64,000 nucleotides of DNA from Margaritifera margaritifera (lineage: Eukaryota > Mollusca > Bivalvia > Unionida > Margaritiferidae), in assembly GCA_029931535.1 (NCBI GenBank), contig JAQPZY010000602.1, positions 62,001 through 126,000 on the forward strand, read 5' to 3'. The notes beneath the pieces are model-generated. The model was not told the origin of the DNA. It searched no databases and worked only from the letters and a program-made list of their open reading frames with translations. Position 1 is the stretch's first letter, and each line of letters opens with the position of its first letter. A program made the translations under genes and the position numbers. This document shows positions 25,108-36,000 of this stretch, in pieces.

Positions 25108-25909
25108 ACATCACTAGGCCACACCTTGTATTTGGAATGTGAATAACTCGTGTGTAAGCGTATGAAAACTTTACTATGCCACACATAATATTTGGAATAA
25201 TAATATTTGTACTGGCAGGTTATAGGTTACTACTTCTGTTTTCATTAATTTTTCGTTTAAAATCTGGAAGAGCAATGAGATTTTGGTCAGATTAATTCAT
25301 GTTTGCATCGCTGCGAAGCCGTTCCAGAATTTTTCAAAGTTTTGCACACAATCTGTTTTTACTAGACTACTTTTAGAACTTTAATAAATTAATAAAAATA
25401 CAAGGGGGTATCCTAGAACTCGCCATCACTGTACTACTAGAATATATAGTGACACAAACGTAATGTTTAATTTCCATAGACCACCCAAAGTGACATCCAT
25501 TATGTTAAATTCTCATAAACGCCATATTATTTCGACCTACCCTACTCCCACACTCCCGAAAACCTTTTCCCCATAGTGTGCCAACTCGGGCCCCCATAGT
25601 AAATCGATCCCTGTATGTAAATAATGTCACCCTGAAAAAAACAGCACTAATTCCTGAACCTGCACAATCAAACTCCACATAGCGGTCCCCTATACCCCTA
25701 TACTACTTATAGAGTCTGCGAAAACGGAAGGACGCAGAACGAAAAGGTTTAATTTAATACCTTGCGTTTTCCTACAAAAAGCGGGAAACAAAAAGGCATT
25801 GCATGAAAAGCATGTGCTTTGCGATAAGGAGCCATCGCAGTAGTTTTATTTCAGTTTCGAAAATTTACACACAACATATATACACACAAACACGCATACA
25901 CGCACACAC

Positions 25910-25972
<63 letters not shown>

Positions 25973-26404
25973 GTAACACTCTTTCATTTTGAAGTGATCG
26001 ATTCATAAAATAAATAAGTTTCTAACATGGCTTGTTCTCATGTATGTCTTCCTTTTGATGGAAGTAACCTCAGAGACTGATGTTAGTCATGTTTGCATCG
26101 GTTGATTGCCATCAAATTTTGTACAGTGTTTGAGTAGTAAACATGAAAGATGCCAACACATTATATATATAGATAAACCTATATCAAATAAATGTGGTTT
26201 ACTTGGATTATATACTTTAATTGTCCTGTTTGCCACCGGCTTGGATCGCCCCTGTATTATTTCTGCATGCACTTATATGAAATGATAAAGTCTGTGAATT
26301 TTCCCTAGGGTCAGCGAAGTCAATGTTCCGATATTATTTGAAGACTTTAGTTTACAGTTTCCTGATAGAATTATCAATCATTTCATTCCTCTATACAATT
26401 AATT
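25108..26404. other. No gene recognised
   Basis: Contains a less AT-rich stretch around 25430-25740 with C-runs and the (TA)n at 25914-25969. No coding motif. Confidence 0.5.
25914..25969. repeat. (AT)n microsatellite preceded by CA-rich DNA
   Basis: Pure AT alternation after an ACACAC-rich run (25868-25912). Confidence 0.97.
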
Positions 26405-26935
26405 ATAATTATCAAGCTCGTCCTCTCTAGCTCGCCCTTTAATGCTCATCCTCTCCATCTCGCCTTCTCTAGCTCGCTCTATGATCTCTCCAGTTCATCC
26501 TACAATCTCTCCAGCGCACCTCACGATCTCTCTAACTCGCTCTGCGATCACCTTAGCTCACCCATATGATCTGGGCCCCGTGTGGCCGAGTGGTCTAAGG
26601 GGCTTGCCTTTACAGATCACTCACATTTCACCTCTGTCCGCGTGGGTTCGAGTCTCGGATCGGCGAACGTAGGTGTTTAAGAAAACTTGCCATTAGCTTC
26701 CATTGGGTCCGTGGTTCTTCCCGTGGCCTTTCTCCGCCAAATATAATGGCCTCCATGTACAGCCCATCATGTGCTGAAAAATGGAGCTGAATCCACAAAA
26801 CCACAAACAATCATCCTGCGATCACTTTAGCTCATCCTGCGATCTCTCCAGCTCACCCTACGATTTCTCTATAGAGATCGCTCTACGATCACTTGAGCTA
26901 TTCCTGCAATCTCTCCAGCTCATCCATTTTGAACG
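26405..26935. repeat. Degenerate ~22-bp minisatellite split by a SINE
   Basis: The consensus word CTACGATCTCTCCAGCTCAC recurs at 26405-26570 and resumes at 26812-26935 on the other side of the SINE. Variants change TACGAT to TGCGAT and CTCCAG to CTTTAG. Confidence 0.85.
26573..26812 (+). mobile_element. tRNA-derived SINE
   Basis: The 5' part is tRNA-like with an A box TGGCCGAGTGG (26583-26593) and a B box GGTTCGAGTCT (26645-26655), the internal RNA polymerase III promoter. The A-box style matches tRNA-Leu/Ser. A tRNA-unrelated body follows (26670-26812), ending in ACCACAAACAATC. Such elements are copied by a LINE reverse transcriptase in trans. Insertion inside the minisatellite hides the target duplication. 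The reverse strand gives a 60-codon ORF that is not a gene. Confidence 0.9.
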
Positions 26936-27127
26936 ATTTGGCATTCCATAGTTATCAATTGCGGAAAGTGTAATAATTCAGCCAAACAACTAATAAAGGT
27001 GAGAGGCAGGTATTTATGCAGATATCAGTGACATTATCATAGGCTATGATATGCTGATTCGTGTACATGTGTTTGTAAATGCATAACGATATATAAGTTA
27101 AATGATATCATTTACATAACCTGATAC

Positions 27128-27131
<4 letters not shown>

Positions 27132-27173
<42 letters not shown>
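27132..27173. repeat. (AT)n microsatellite
   Basis: Pure AT alternation followed by a short (TG)n. Confidence 0.97.
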
Positions 27174-27175
<2 letters not shown>

Positions 27176-27470
27176 GTGTGTGTATGTGTGTTTACTTAAT
27201 TTCGTTCCAAGCACAACGAAATTTTCAATACCAAGGGAAGAAATTCAGGATTATATAAATCGCCTATGTGCAGAATTATAAGTGTAATTGACTTTAGATT
27301 CTATAGAAACTTATTCTCGTACCTTAAAAGAGTAAGACTGATCGTAGTTCCTTGACATATATTTTAATCAGATAAGATATCATCGCTATATATAGTGAGA
27401 CAGATGAGACGGCCATAGATAAGCATGTAGACAGATAGACAGAACGAAAGACAAGCAAAAGAAACAATAA

Positions 27471-27506
27471 GAGAGAGAGAGAGAGACAGAGAAAAAGAGA
27501 GAGATA
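27471..27506. repeat. (GA)n-rich microsatellite
   Basis: GA run with an ACAGAGAAAAA interruption. Confidence 0.93.
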
Positions 27507-27570
27507 GTTTATGATTAAGTAAGTTCTCTCTTTCAAATACACAAGTTCTTTGGAAGTTATTAATATAAAT

Positions 27571-27572
<2 letters not shown>

Positions 27573-27664
<92 letters not shown>
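27573..27664. repeat. (AT)n microsatellite with ATAC interruptions
   Basis: Long AT alternation interrupted by ACAT at two places. The tyrosine/isoleucine-rich ORF across it is an artefact. Confidence 0.97.
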
Positions 27665-27667
<3 letters not shown>

Positions 27668-30334
27668 ATTTGATGTATCTTGTACAGGTTTTTAGCATCT
27701 TTAGTATTTTTACTTTTATCTTCTAGTATTTTGCGTATATTTTGCGTTTATTCGGAAGGCTTTATCTTCACAGAGTTCATTTTGTACAAAATGTAATATT
27801 TACATTTTAAGAACTTGACTTTTATTGGCAGCATATAGCCACTGTTGTGTTGACGTATCGCTAAACACTAGTACAACTATTATTTACATAAGTACTTAGA
27901 CGTATCTAAGCAAGTAAAGTTGTTCGTTCACTTACCCTTGCTTTATTTACATCTGTTGTAACGTACAGTTAAGGACATAATGGTCAAGAATATGTGGATA
28001 AATGTGAGAATATACGAAACACTCAGCTGTTTGACAGCAGCTGTTTATTTCGGTTTTTGTTCTTGTTGATGTTTTTAACGTCTGATCACAACTAAAAAAG
28101 TCCTAAATAGCGATGACGTACGGTATGAAATAATATATATAAAAAACTTATACTTCCTGCTATGTTTAAAATAGAAAGTATAACGGGTAGGTATCCAACT
28201 TGTTCGATTTGTTGTATACATACTACGAACAAAGCCAACGGTCAATATGATAGCCTCGTGCGAGTTATTTTCTCCATATTGACACCTAACTTAGAACGGT
28301 TATTCAAGGCTATTTGTTTAGAGCAAGTGTGTAAATACAATATGGTGTATTTGTTTAATGTAGATCCACGAATGACACGCTAAAATCTGCTTGCAATATG
28401 AAGAAATCGTGATGTTTGCATTTTATCATCGTAGAACTACAAGAAAATAGTTGAAACGACTCGGGGGAAAATATACATATATTCTACAGGAATAAGAAAA
28501 TCATAATCATTATCAGAGAGACGGGGGAGGGTCAGGCATAGGTAAATCCAACCACTGGATCATTTAAAAAATGATGCATATATCTATAAATATTAATTTT
28601 AATTAAATTAAGGTTCTCAAATATTTACATAAAATTCCTAGTCATCAGTAAGTCTCGTAATCGCGTGCATTCCATGGTCCCTAACAGTATCATTGGGAAC
28701 CTATAGTAAACTGCAGGTCACAATGCTACACTGTAGGGCCTACAGTCTACTCTCAATAACACTAAGTTTACTTTCTCACAATATCCATAATTGATAGCTG
28801 TTTACTCTTTTGGAATGTCAGGGTGTTCCGTCTTTTCTCCAGTTTCATGCGCCATCCTAGAATGGGGGGGGGACTTGGGGAACGGGGCAATTGCCCAGGG
28901 GTCCGGCGATTTCCAGGAGCCCGCCGTCAACTCAGGTATAAAAAAAATTAATCTTTGCAGTAAATATTAAAATTTGTTCTTTGCAAGAGTCTAAGATATG
29001 GTAGATTATTACATGTTTTATATGCAAAAACTGTACGCAGGTTTTTATACACAAAAATTTTAACTAGTTTTGGGGCCTATGACTGTTATGTCGATGTCAT
29101 GCTCTCAGCAAGATCACAGGATTCCATGGGTGCATTCGAGAGAACTTGTGTTCACACCGGTGCACGTTCTGGCGCCGTACTCGACTCTCGAATGTCCAGA
29201 ACATGATATCCGCTATGCGTTCTTGTGTCGAGAACCCACATTTGCTTTTTGTAGGTGTGAACCTGGAACAAAATGGCAGAGACAAAAAAGACACGTGAGT
29301 AGCTCGAAATAATTTTTTAAAAACATTTTAAATTTATACTATTTGTTGTTTATATCGTTCAAGATAATATGGGAATAACCAGGAAGGGCCACGTACAGAT
29401 CAGCTCTTTCCATTAAAAGATTCCTTTCACTCTATCTTGCTTGTTGTAATTACGTCTAAAACGATTTCTTTTGCACGCATTAGTTTTGATCCTAGTGTCA
29501 TGAAATAAGTTGTCTAAATCAGTCAATCAATAGGTGGCGCATCTATTGTGTAAAGAAAGGAGAGAGATAAGCATTCTTAGTGCACGCCGAAAATAATTTG
29601 TGGATCCACATGGAATCATCCAGAGATCGATGTAAATCGTGAAGTGTTCGCGAACGGAAAGAAATTTTGTCAACGCAAGAATACTAACTCGAAAACAAAC
29701 CATGATGATCCTTCTTCGATATGCCAGACTGATTCGTCAATAATGATGTTCCATGCTTAGGAATGTCGAGATTGTAACCATGTCCACATATTAGAAACAC
29801 ATCCAAAATTTTGACCATGAACATGAATTCCCGTTACGAATCAGAACTGTTTCCGGCTACAATGGTAACAAAAGACGGCGCACATTTTACGTGTTTTTGC
29901 GAGGAAATCAAACTTATCACCAAGATAAAAAAGCAAGGTTCAGTTTACTCTGACTGAACTGGGATTGTTCGGTTCTTAGGGAAAAAGACATTTTAAAGTA
30001 CGACTGGGTACCGCCATAACCCCAGACTTGGTAAAAATACATATTAAACTGTATTTGGTCTCAATTGTTGTTTATGTATGTATTTGACTGTTTGTTTAGA
30101 ACGTCTATGCGCACGCTCACACATCATATGCATACATACACACAAATAAAAAATGTAAATACATGCACATAATTGCGCACACAATACACAAACACAGACG
30201 CGTAAACACAAGGCCGGGTGTGCCAACCGGTGCGTAGTCAGATGAAGCATCACGTGGGCTAGCATATTTTTAGTTTGTGAGTAACGTTGTTGATCAATAA
30301 AATGACTTTTCTTTGGGTAAAGAGTCACGTTGAA
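27665..30334. other. No gene established; possible first exon near 29.27 kb
   Basis: AT-rich overall, with a G10 run near 28864 and CA-rich DNA at 30110-30210. At 29274 an ATG opens MAETKKTR and is followed directly by a consensus splice donor (CGTGAGT, 29292-29298) in a locally GC-richer stretch (29090-29290). This could be a short first exon, but no downstream exon was found, so it is only a possibility. Confidence 0.3.
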
Positions 30335-30702
30335 TTAGCCTTGGTACTCTTCATCTCCGGGGTCGTTGACTTCATTATATTCATCGTCCCTGCCGACATA
30401 TCTCTCTGCCATCAGGTTTTCGTCGATTTACGCGAAACAGTATGTCCGTCCGTATGACAGTTTCCATGTCCAATAATCCTTTCTTGCGTAGTTGCCGGGC
30501 TACGTCCATGATTATCTTGACCAAGGTGTCAGCCGTTATATTTAGGATGCCGACAACAATGTCTGACGTATGCCGACGGGCTGCTTTTCTCAAGTCTCCA
30601 AGAAGGTTGGTGTAGGCGATGTTCCGTGTTATCTTTTTCATATTCATCTTTGAACTCGTCCAACATCTCATCGAACTCTTTGCGTAGTTTGTCGGATATC
30701 AT
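30335..30702 (-). pseudogene. Small charged helical protein, two frame breaks
   Basis: Not recognised. The ATG at 30702 starts MISDKLRKEFDEMLDEFKDE, an amphipathic acidic helix. After a one-base frame change near 30640 comes the longest open part, with DLRKAARRHTSDIVV, ADTLVKIIMDVARQLRKKG and ETVIRTDILFRV. A second frame change near 30410 leads to an acidic tail (RDDEYNEVNDPGDEEYQG) and a stop at 30335. Helix-rich composition and the TV-x3-D-I spacing recall a histone fold (H4: TVTAMDV), but a 5-residue insertion would be needed and the likeness is weak. It could equally be an unrelated helical virus-type protein. Confidence 0.45.
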
Positions 30703-30840
30703 GGAATATTAGAGTTCTCCGATCTTCCGCTAAATCCATTTTGGATTTCTATAAGACTTGTTCCTCTTTTGCCTCCTTCTCAACCTTGTCTGCTTTCTAC
30801 TTTCCGCGTAGTGGGTATAAGTCTTATTGCTATCGAGCCT

Positions 30841-31029
30841 TTATATTTTGTAGATCCTTGAGATTTTTTTCTTCGTTGTAGGTCTTCTTAGATCGTCCAA
30901 AGTGAAGCCGCAGTCAAACTCGTTTTGTTCTACTTCTTCAGAGTCTTGGCTTTGCGTACACTCTTGGTCTGCGTGTCTCCTCAAATCCATTTCGGTACAG
31001 AATACATGACCACAACGCCACTCTCCCAT
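30841..31029 (-). CDS. Small C2HC zinc-finger-like protein
   Basis: 62 codons from the ATG at 31029. The N-terminus has WRCGHVFCTEMDLRRHADQEC: cysteines, then LRRH and a final Cys, spaced like a C2H2/C2HC finger with its hydrophobic F and L positions. An acidic middle (SEEVEQNEFD) and a basic tail (TTKKKISRIYK) follow. It may bind nucleic acid or protein. It lies between the tandem duplicates and the helical ORF, on the same strand. The start is chosen because the preceding codons read through Cys/Val-rich low-complexity DNA (an AAC repeat at 31060-31078). Confidence is limited by its small size. Confidence 0.45.
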   Translation of the reverse strand: MGEWRCGHVFCTEMDLRRHADQECTQSQDSEEVEQNEFDCGFTLDDLRRPTTKKKISRIYKI

Positions 31030-31456
31030 CCCCTTCCACCCCTTAAAAACATACCTAAAACAACAACAACAACAACAAACAAACAAATAAAAATAACACA
31101 AAAACCAAACAAACTATGGCTTAAGATATGAGCCAGACAGCAAATGAATCCGATAAGTCTTTGATTCATAATTTTAACATGAATCCTTTCCTCTCCCTTT
31201 ACAAAACTTAAAGAAAAGAGGTATTTATCTTGCACAATATCTACCTCTTTTGGAGAAGCGTGCCATGAACAGTTGCGCCCAGTTTAACAGAGAACTGCGC
31301 GGCCAATTGCTATACACACTTCTTGGTAAGTATGAAGTGTAGATAAAGTTTGACAAATGTCTTCTTTGCACGGAGTACATAACTTGTTTTCATCGCTATT
31401 CTCAACACTTTTAACACATTTTGTCTTTCGAGCACCGATAACTTTGGATGGTTATG

Positions 31457-31888
31457 TCATTGTTGCATGTACTGTTCATAAATAGTCCACAAAGAATTTC
31501 GTGGGAAACATAATCCGAGAAAAGTAGTCACTAACACACACATTACACGACGTCCAAAAGTCAATGGATTTGTAGAAGGTTGAAACAGTTCTTGTAAAAG
31601 TGTTTGGTAATCCTCTAAGTCCCGAACACTGTCATTGATTTCTTTCCATGGAATTTGTTGCAACACTGAAGACAACAGTCGCGGCATAGTAATATATCCA
31701 ATTAGCGTTTTGTGTCTGTGATAATCTTTTCAAAGAGTCAGTCGTCTTATACTGTGGAAATAGCAATAGTTTAAAAATAGAGAAATGATTTTGAGCTTGC
31801 GTTTCGCTTGTATCTTGACAAACTCTCTGTAAATGCGTTCTTCCAGCTCCAATGGCAGATTCTGAATATGCTCTTCTAAACTAGTCAT
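31457..31888 (-). pseudogene. Tandem-duplicate gene, unit 1
   Basis: Not recognised, but clearly related to the next gene. The ATG at 31888 opens MTSLEEHIQNLPLELEERIY, then REFVKIQAKRK; the neighbour reads TLEENICSSPLELRERIY and KEFVKIQVKHK. After a frame break near 31730 the second half (31687-31457) carries IPWKEINDSV and RRVMCVLVTTFLG ... SLWTIYEQYM, matching RRVMCGAVITEHL ... SIWQLCEYF in the neighbour. The start codon overlaps the neighbour's stop (ATGACTAG). The N-terminal LPLEL-x-E-R-I-Y motif recalls short F-box or similar helical adaptor motifs, but that is only a resemblance. About 140 residues. Confidence 0.6.
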
Positions 31889-32357
31889 TAACAGCAATGT
31901 CTTTCTTTTTGATGAAATATTCACACAATTGCCAAATTGAATCTGGTGGTAAAGGATATCGAAGATGTTCAGTGATTACAGCACCACACATCACACGTCG
32001 TGAAGGAGTTTCGTCTTGAGGTAACACTTCCTTTACAAGTGTTTTGTATTCCTGTAAGTTAACCTTTCCCTGGACTTTATTCCACTGAATTATATGTATC
32101 ACTGTTACATTGTAGGTAGAAGTCTTGTCGTCCCAAATCTTAAAGGAGGGAGGCAGTCTTTGAATGTCTGATCATTTGAAAATCTTGACACTAATCAGCG
32201 TTTTTATAGTATTCAAACACCAACAGTTAAAACGTCTATGTCGTAAAGGATTTAATTGTTCTTTGTGTTTCACTTGAATCTTGACAAACTCTTTGTAAAT
32301 GCGTTCTCTTAGCTCAAGAGGCGAACTACAAATGTTCTCTTCTAAAGTATTCGACAT
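31881..32357 (-). pseudogene. Tandem-duplicate gene, unit 2
   Basis: Not recognised. The ATG at 32357 lies 2 nt after the stop of the BIR gene (TAATATG), and its own stop overlaps the start of unit 1. One reading frame covers the whole gene, with a single in-frame TGA after VKIFK near 32172. The protein would be about 158 residues: an N-terminal helix (SPLELRERIYKEFVKIQ), a middle with LPPSFKIWDDKTSTYNVTV, and a C-terminal RRVMCGAVITEHLRYPLP module. Conservation between the two units at both ends, with a divergent middle, suggests a real ancestral protein under selection before decay. Confidence 0.62.
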
Positions 32358-32358
32358 A

Positions 32359-32984
32359 TTACTTTGGACCGACCAAAGGAAGGTAGTGACAGCGCGGAGA
32401 CCATCTGGCATGTTCCAGGTAAGCTGAGTCTTTATACTCTTATTCGTGAAGTGTCACACCACAGCTGAAACACTGTACTTTATCTCTCCTTCTCCCAAGT
32501 AGACCAATCCGGCTCTGGCTAAAGCTTTGGCATTACGTCCTTTAGGTATTTAGGCCATTTATCTTTGAACGTCTGAAATCGACTTTAAAAGTCTCAATAG
32601 GCAAAGTCATAGAAAACATGTGTTCTTCTCTAATGGGCACATCTCGTTGTGTTAGTATTTGTATCCAGAGTGGTTTGCCAGTGTATGGATGAGATCTGTA
32701 GGTAGGTACAGGCTTAACATCGCTTTAACCAGTAAAACAGAAAGGTCGTGCTGCATCGCTTTCTCCAGTAGAGCGGTAAGGCACACGAAAGGCATCGCTT
32801 ACGATGGTAGTGGAGGAACGGCATAGTCGTACTGCATCGCTGATGTCTCATCGCAAGGCACCACATCGCACTAGAGTTCATGATAGAACTCGGAGTTCCC
32901 AGTAGGCCGCTCACTCGGTTGCTGTGTCCAGTTTGTTAGTATCAGTGTCAGTGTGCTGGCCTCAACATTGAACTTGAAGTTCAT
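32359..32984 (-). pseudogene. BIR-domain (inhibitor-of-apoptosis-like) gene, broken
   Basis: The minus strand at about 32575-32380 carries every landmark of a BIR domain: a TFKDKWP entry helix (32552-32557 is WP), LARAGLVYLGEG, CFSCGV (zinc Cys at 32470-32472 and 32461-32463), EHARW (zinc His at 32410-32412) and PRCHYL (last zinc Cys at 32389-32391). The ligand spacing C-x2-C-x16-H-x6-C is exactly that of IAPs. Two frame changes and one stop interrupt it. N-terminal to it (32984-32620) lies a short-repeat region with units starting SDA/SDV. BIR proteins bind caspases or pro-apoptotic IAP antagonists, so the ancestral role was probably blocking cell death. No RING or second BIR was seen. Confidence 0.8.
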
Positions 32985-33059
32985 AATGAGTCCCTCACTC
33001 GGTTGCTGTGTGAAATTATTCATCTTCTTTCTCGGTCAAAGTTTGTATTCACAATGAAG

Positions 33060-36000
33060 TGTTGACCTTGGAACTTGCCCATTTTTATACTGGAGTTCAG
33101 CGTGTCCGTAAGGTATAGTATCGTGGTCTGGAAGTCGCACTCGTTTCTGGTACACAACTTGATAGACTTTTTCTAAAGGGTCACTGACGATTTGGTGATT
33201 TTGCAAACGTACAAATTATGATGATCTAATGTTTTCACGCGAAAGTCTTGATCTTGTCCGGACTGTAAAGCTTATTTTAAGAAATCAAAGTTCACTACTT
33301 GACTCAATCGATAGTTCAGTGTCAGTCCATTGACTTTGCATTTGGTATGAATCTATCCTTGTCGGTCTCTATATCAGTATCCGTAATATTTTGTGCCACC
33401 GCTAGCAAAACTGACGATAGTATCTTCTCGATGCTCGTCCGTCCATGCACCTAAACGATCCAATTTCATGGTTGGGTTTTGGCTATCAAGACGACAGATG
33501 TACATACAACTGTCCGTGTCAAAGTACAGGACTCGATCACCTAAATGTTCTAAGGTATCATTATGCAATTTTAAACGAGCTGTGGCTGTCACGTACGCTG
33601 TAACGATGACATTTCCAAACGCGTTGGGGTGGGGGGTGGGGCAAACTCTATCGCTTCTATGTAATTCACTAAAATCAAATCTTGACTATTTCCACGTATT
33701 TCATCAGTTTTCCTTTGTCATCCACCAGTTGCAATTAGCGGTAATTGTGGTAATTTTCCCCACAAACAAATGAACATGACTTTGGAAAACTATCGTCTTC
33801 CTTCGTTATTTTCCACGTGTTCCAAAGCAATGCCTTCTAAGAAGCGGTACCATTCTTTGAATGTCTCTTTGTCTTCTGGCGGCAGATACCTAGAGGGATA
33901 GCCACTTGCTTCTTGTTTCAGTTTGAGAAATTCGTTAACGTAGCCTTAGAAAATCCTTGGATTCGAGTCGTTGTCCTTGTGCTATTGCTATGTGGTAGGA
34001 AAATGCAAAATTTAGTATAATTTTGACAAGCGGTATCCACGATCCGGTGCACGAAACAGTTCGACACTCACCCATGTTATTGTTGAAGCGCGTTCTTCCT
34101 CTTTGTGGTTGCAAGTTTGGTCTTGATTACATGTTTCAGCACACGTACAACATAAAGTAAATGTATGTTTTCCTTGGCAATGATGTGGCAAGACAGGAGG
34201 GTACAAGTGAGTGGCAGGTAAGACTTTTAATTTTATAAAGTCTTCGTATTGACGAATGTGTTCCACGTCAATGTTTCTGTCAACATTTCAGAGTGACCCG
34301 TAGAGAATCGAGCAAATCTTTGCACACCCAAGGATAAAACGAACACACATCAATGTATTTGATTTCTTCTCCTTGAGCTTCGTCTACGTCGTACAGCAAG
34401 CGTGTCGCATTGGTTCGTCCTCCAAACAAACTGTCGCGGCGATCCAAAAGTTCGATCTCCACCACGTCGTAACTTTCGGCAATGCGTCTAAATTCAGGAT
34501 CGGTTTTGAAACATCGATCGTACTCGTGCTCCGACATTTCTTCCACTTGGTATCCTTGTCTTTTTAATCTCGGACGTCGATGGTATGTTTGCTCGCACAA
34601 CTCTTCCATGCTGAACTTTGAAAAAGGACTTTTCAGGTTTCGTTGAAGGAAACATATAGGGCATCCGTGAAATAAACAACCCTGGAATTCGTGGACGATT
34701 TGAGGGTTTTCTAAATCGCATCCATCCACAGAAAGGCTTCCAATTTTCTTTTCTGCCCCGTTTCTCGCATGTTGTTTCCATTTGTCTTCACTTTCATACA
34801 AGTAATGCAGCCAACGCAAAGATTTGGAGGAATATCGTAGGCTGACTGACAGGTAAGATTGGCGGGGTATGATGGCTAGTTTGTTATCAGGCATGAACTT
34901 CATTCGGTAGACTAATCCACGCGCTTTAGGGAGGGTACAAGCTTCTTTCAAAGGATAGACACCTCCGTGATCTAGAAATAATTATCGAAATTTTCCGTAG
35001 CAACGGCGTAAAATGTCAACAACCGATAGGCAATATTTCAATATTTCTTCTTGAAAGTCAAACGGGTTTGCAGCGTGAACGTGGTACCAAGAGAAGAATG
35101 CATCTCTTTGTTCTGTGTGCACAAAGTCGGGGTCGTAATAGTGAACATCAGGCAAATGCGGGAGCACAACGTGTTGATGAGCTTCGGTATTGAAAAAGTG
35201 TGGAAAATAGCCTTTGTCCATTTATGTCATTTCAAACGTTTTAGGCATTCTAATCAAAGGCATGGCTAAATAACTCATGGAATCTTTAAACTGTACTTGT
35301 CCCACTTTCATGATATGTGTTTGGCTCCATTCATGGTGACTTGGGGACATTCGGTACCTTGTTCTGAATAATATTTCAACATAAATTGTCCGTCGTGTCC
35401 TGAGAAATTGTGAGCCATCACTGTAGCATATCAATGGCAGTCCCCGCAACGCTGAATGTCCTCTTCGCTCCAAGTGTCGTCGGTAGGGTCTACAATCCAT
35501 TCGTCAAAATCGGGAAGAGTGCGGGGTCCCCTAAAGACTTTTTCACATCCTCCTAGATTCTTACTACAATGGGGACAGTGAAACAAATACAGGTTCTTCT
35601 ATGCACTTCTCACAAGTCCGATGTGTTATGCAGAAATTAGGGACATGAATACCCGTCTTTTGCGTGCATTCAAAATGAGAAAGGATAAAATCCACTTGTT
35701 TCTTCTTGTGATGGTATTCTTTGGTGCATTTTTCCAGTTCATTGTCATATTTTGGAACGTAGCAATGATGTTCAAAGTCCCCGATTTGGTCACAAAAAGG
35801 ACCTTTTTTCTCTCCTGGACAAACGTGTGCCTTTGAGTTATTGGGTTATTGGTTCGAATAAGATATCCACAAGTGGAGCACAATCTCAATAATTCACAAG
35901 CACTTTTCTGTTGGTGAACTTGTTTCATGCAATGTTGTTCGTAACAAGTGGGGCTGACAAAGGTTCTCTTGCAAGAAAAGCAATGAATGCGTTCTTTTCC

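Noticed and set aside
26573..26668. tRNA gene with good A and B boxes
   Set aside because: The acceptor stem and arms do not close and it continues into a SINE body; it is the head of a SINE.
27324..27698. 124-codon minus-strand ORF
   Set aside because: Mostly isoleucine/tyrosine from the (AT)n tract and leucine/serine from the GA tract.
29136..29150. Hormone-receptor-like palindrome AGAACTTGTGTTC
   Set aside because: The spacing between half-sites is one base too short for a glucocorticoid-type element, and a single site in noncoding DNA is weak evidence.
33393..33773. 126-codon plus-strand ORF
   Set aside because: Antisense shadow of the polymerase gene, which has clear family motifs on the minus strand.
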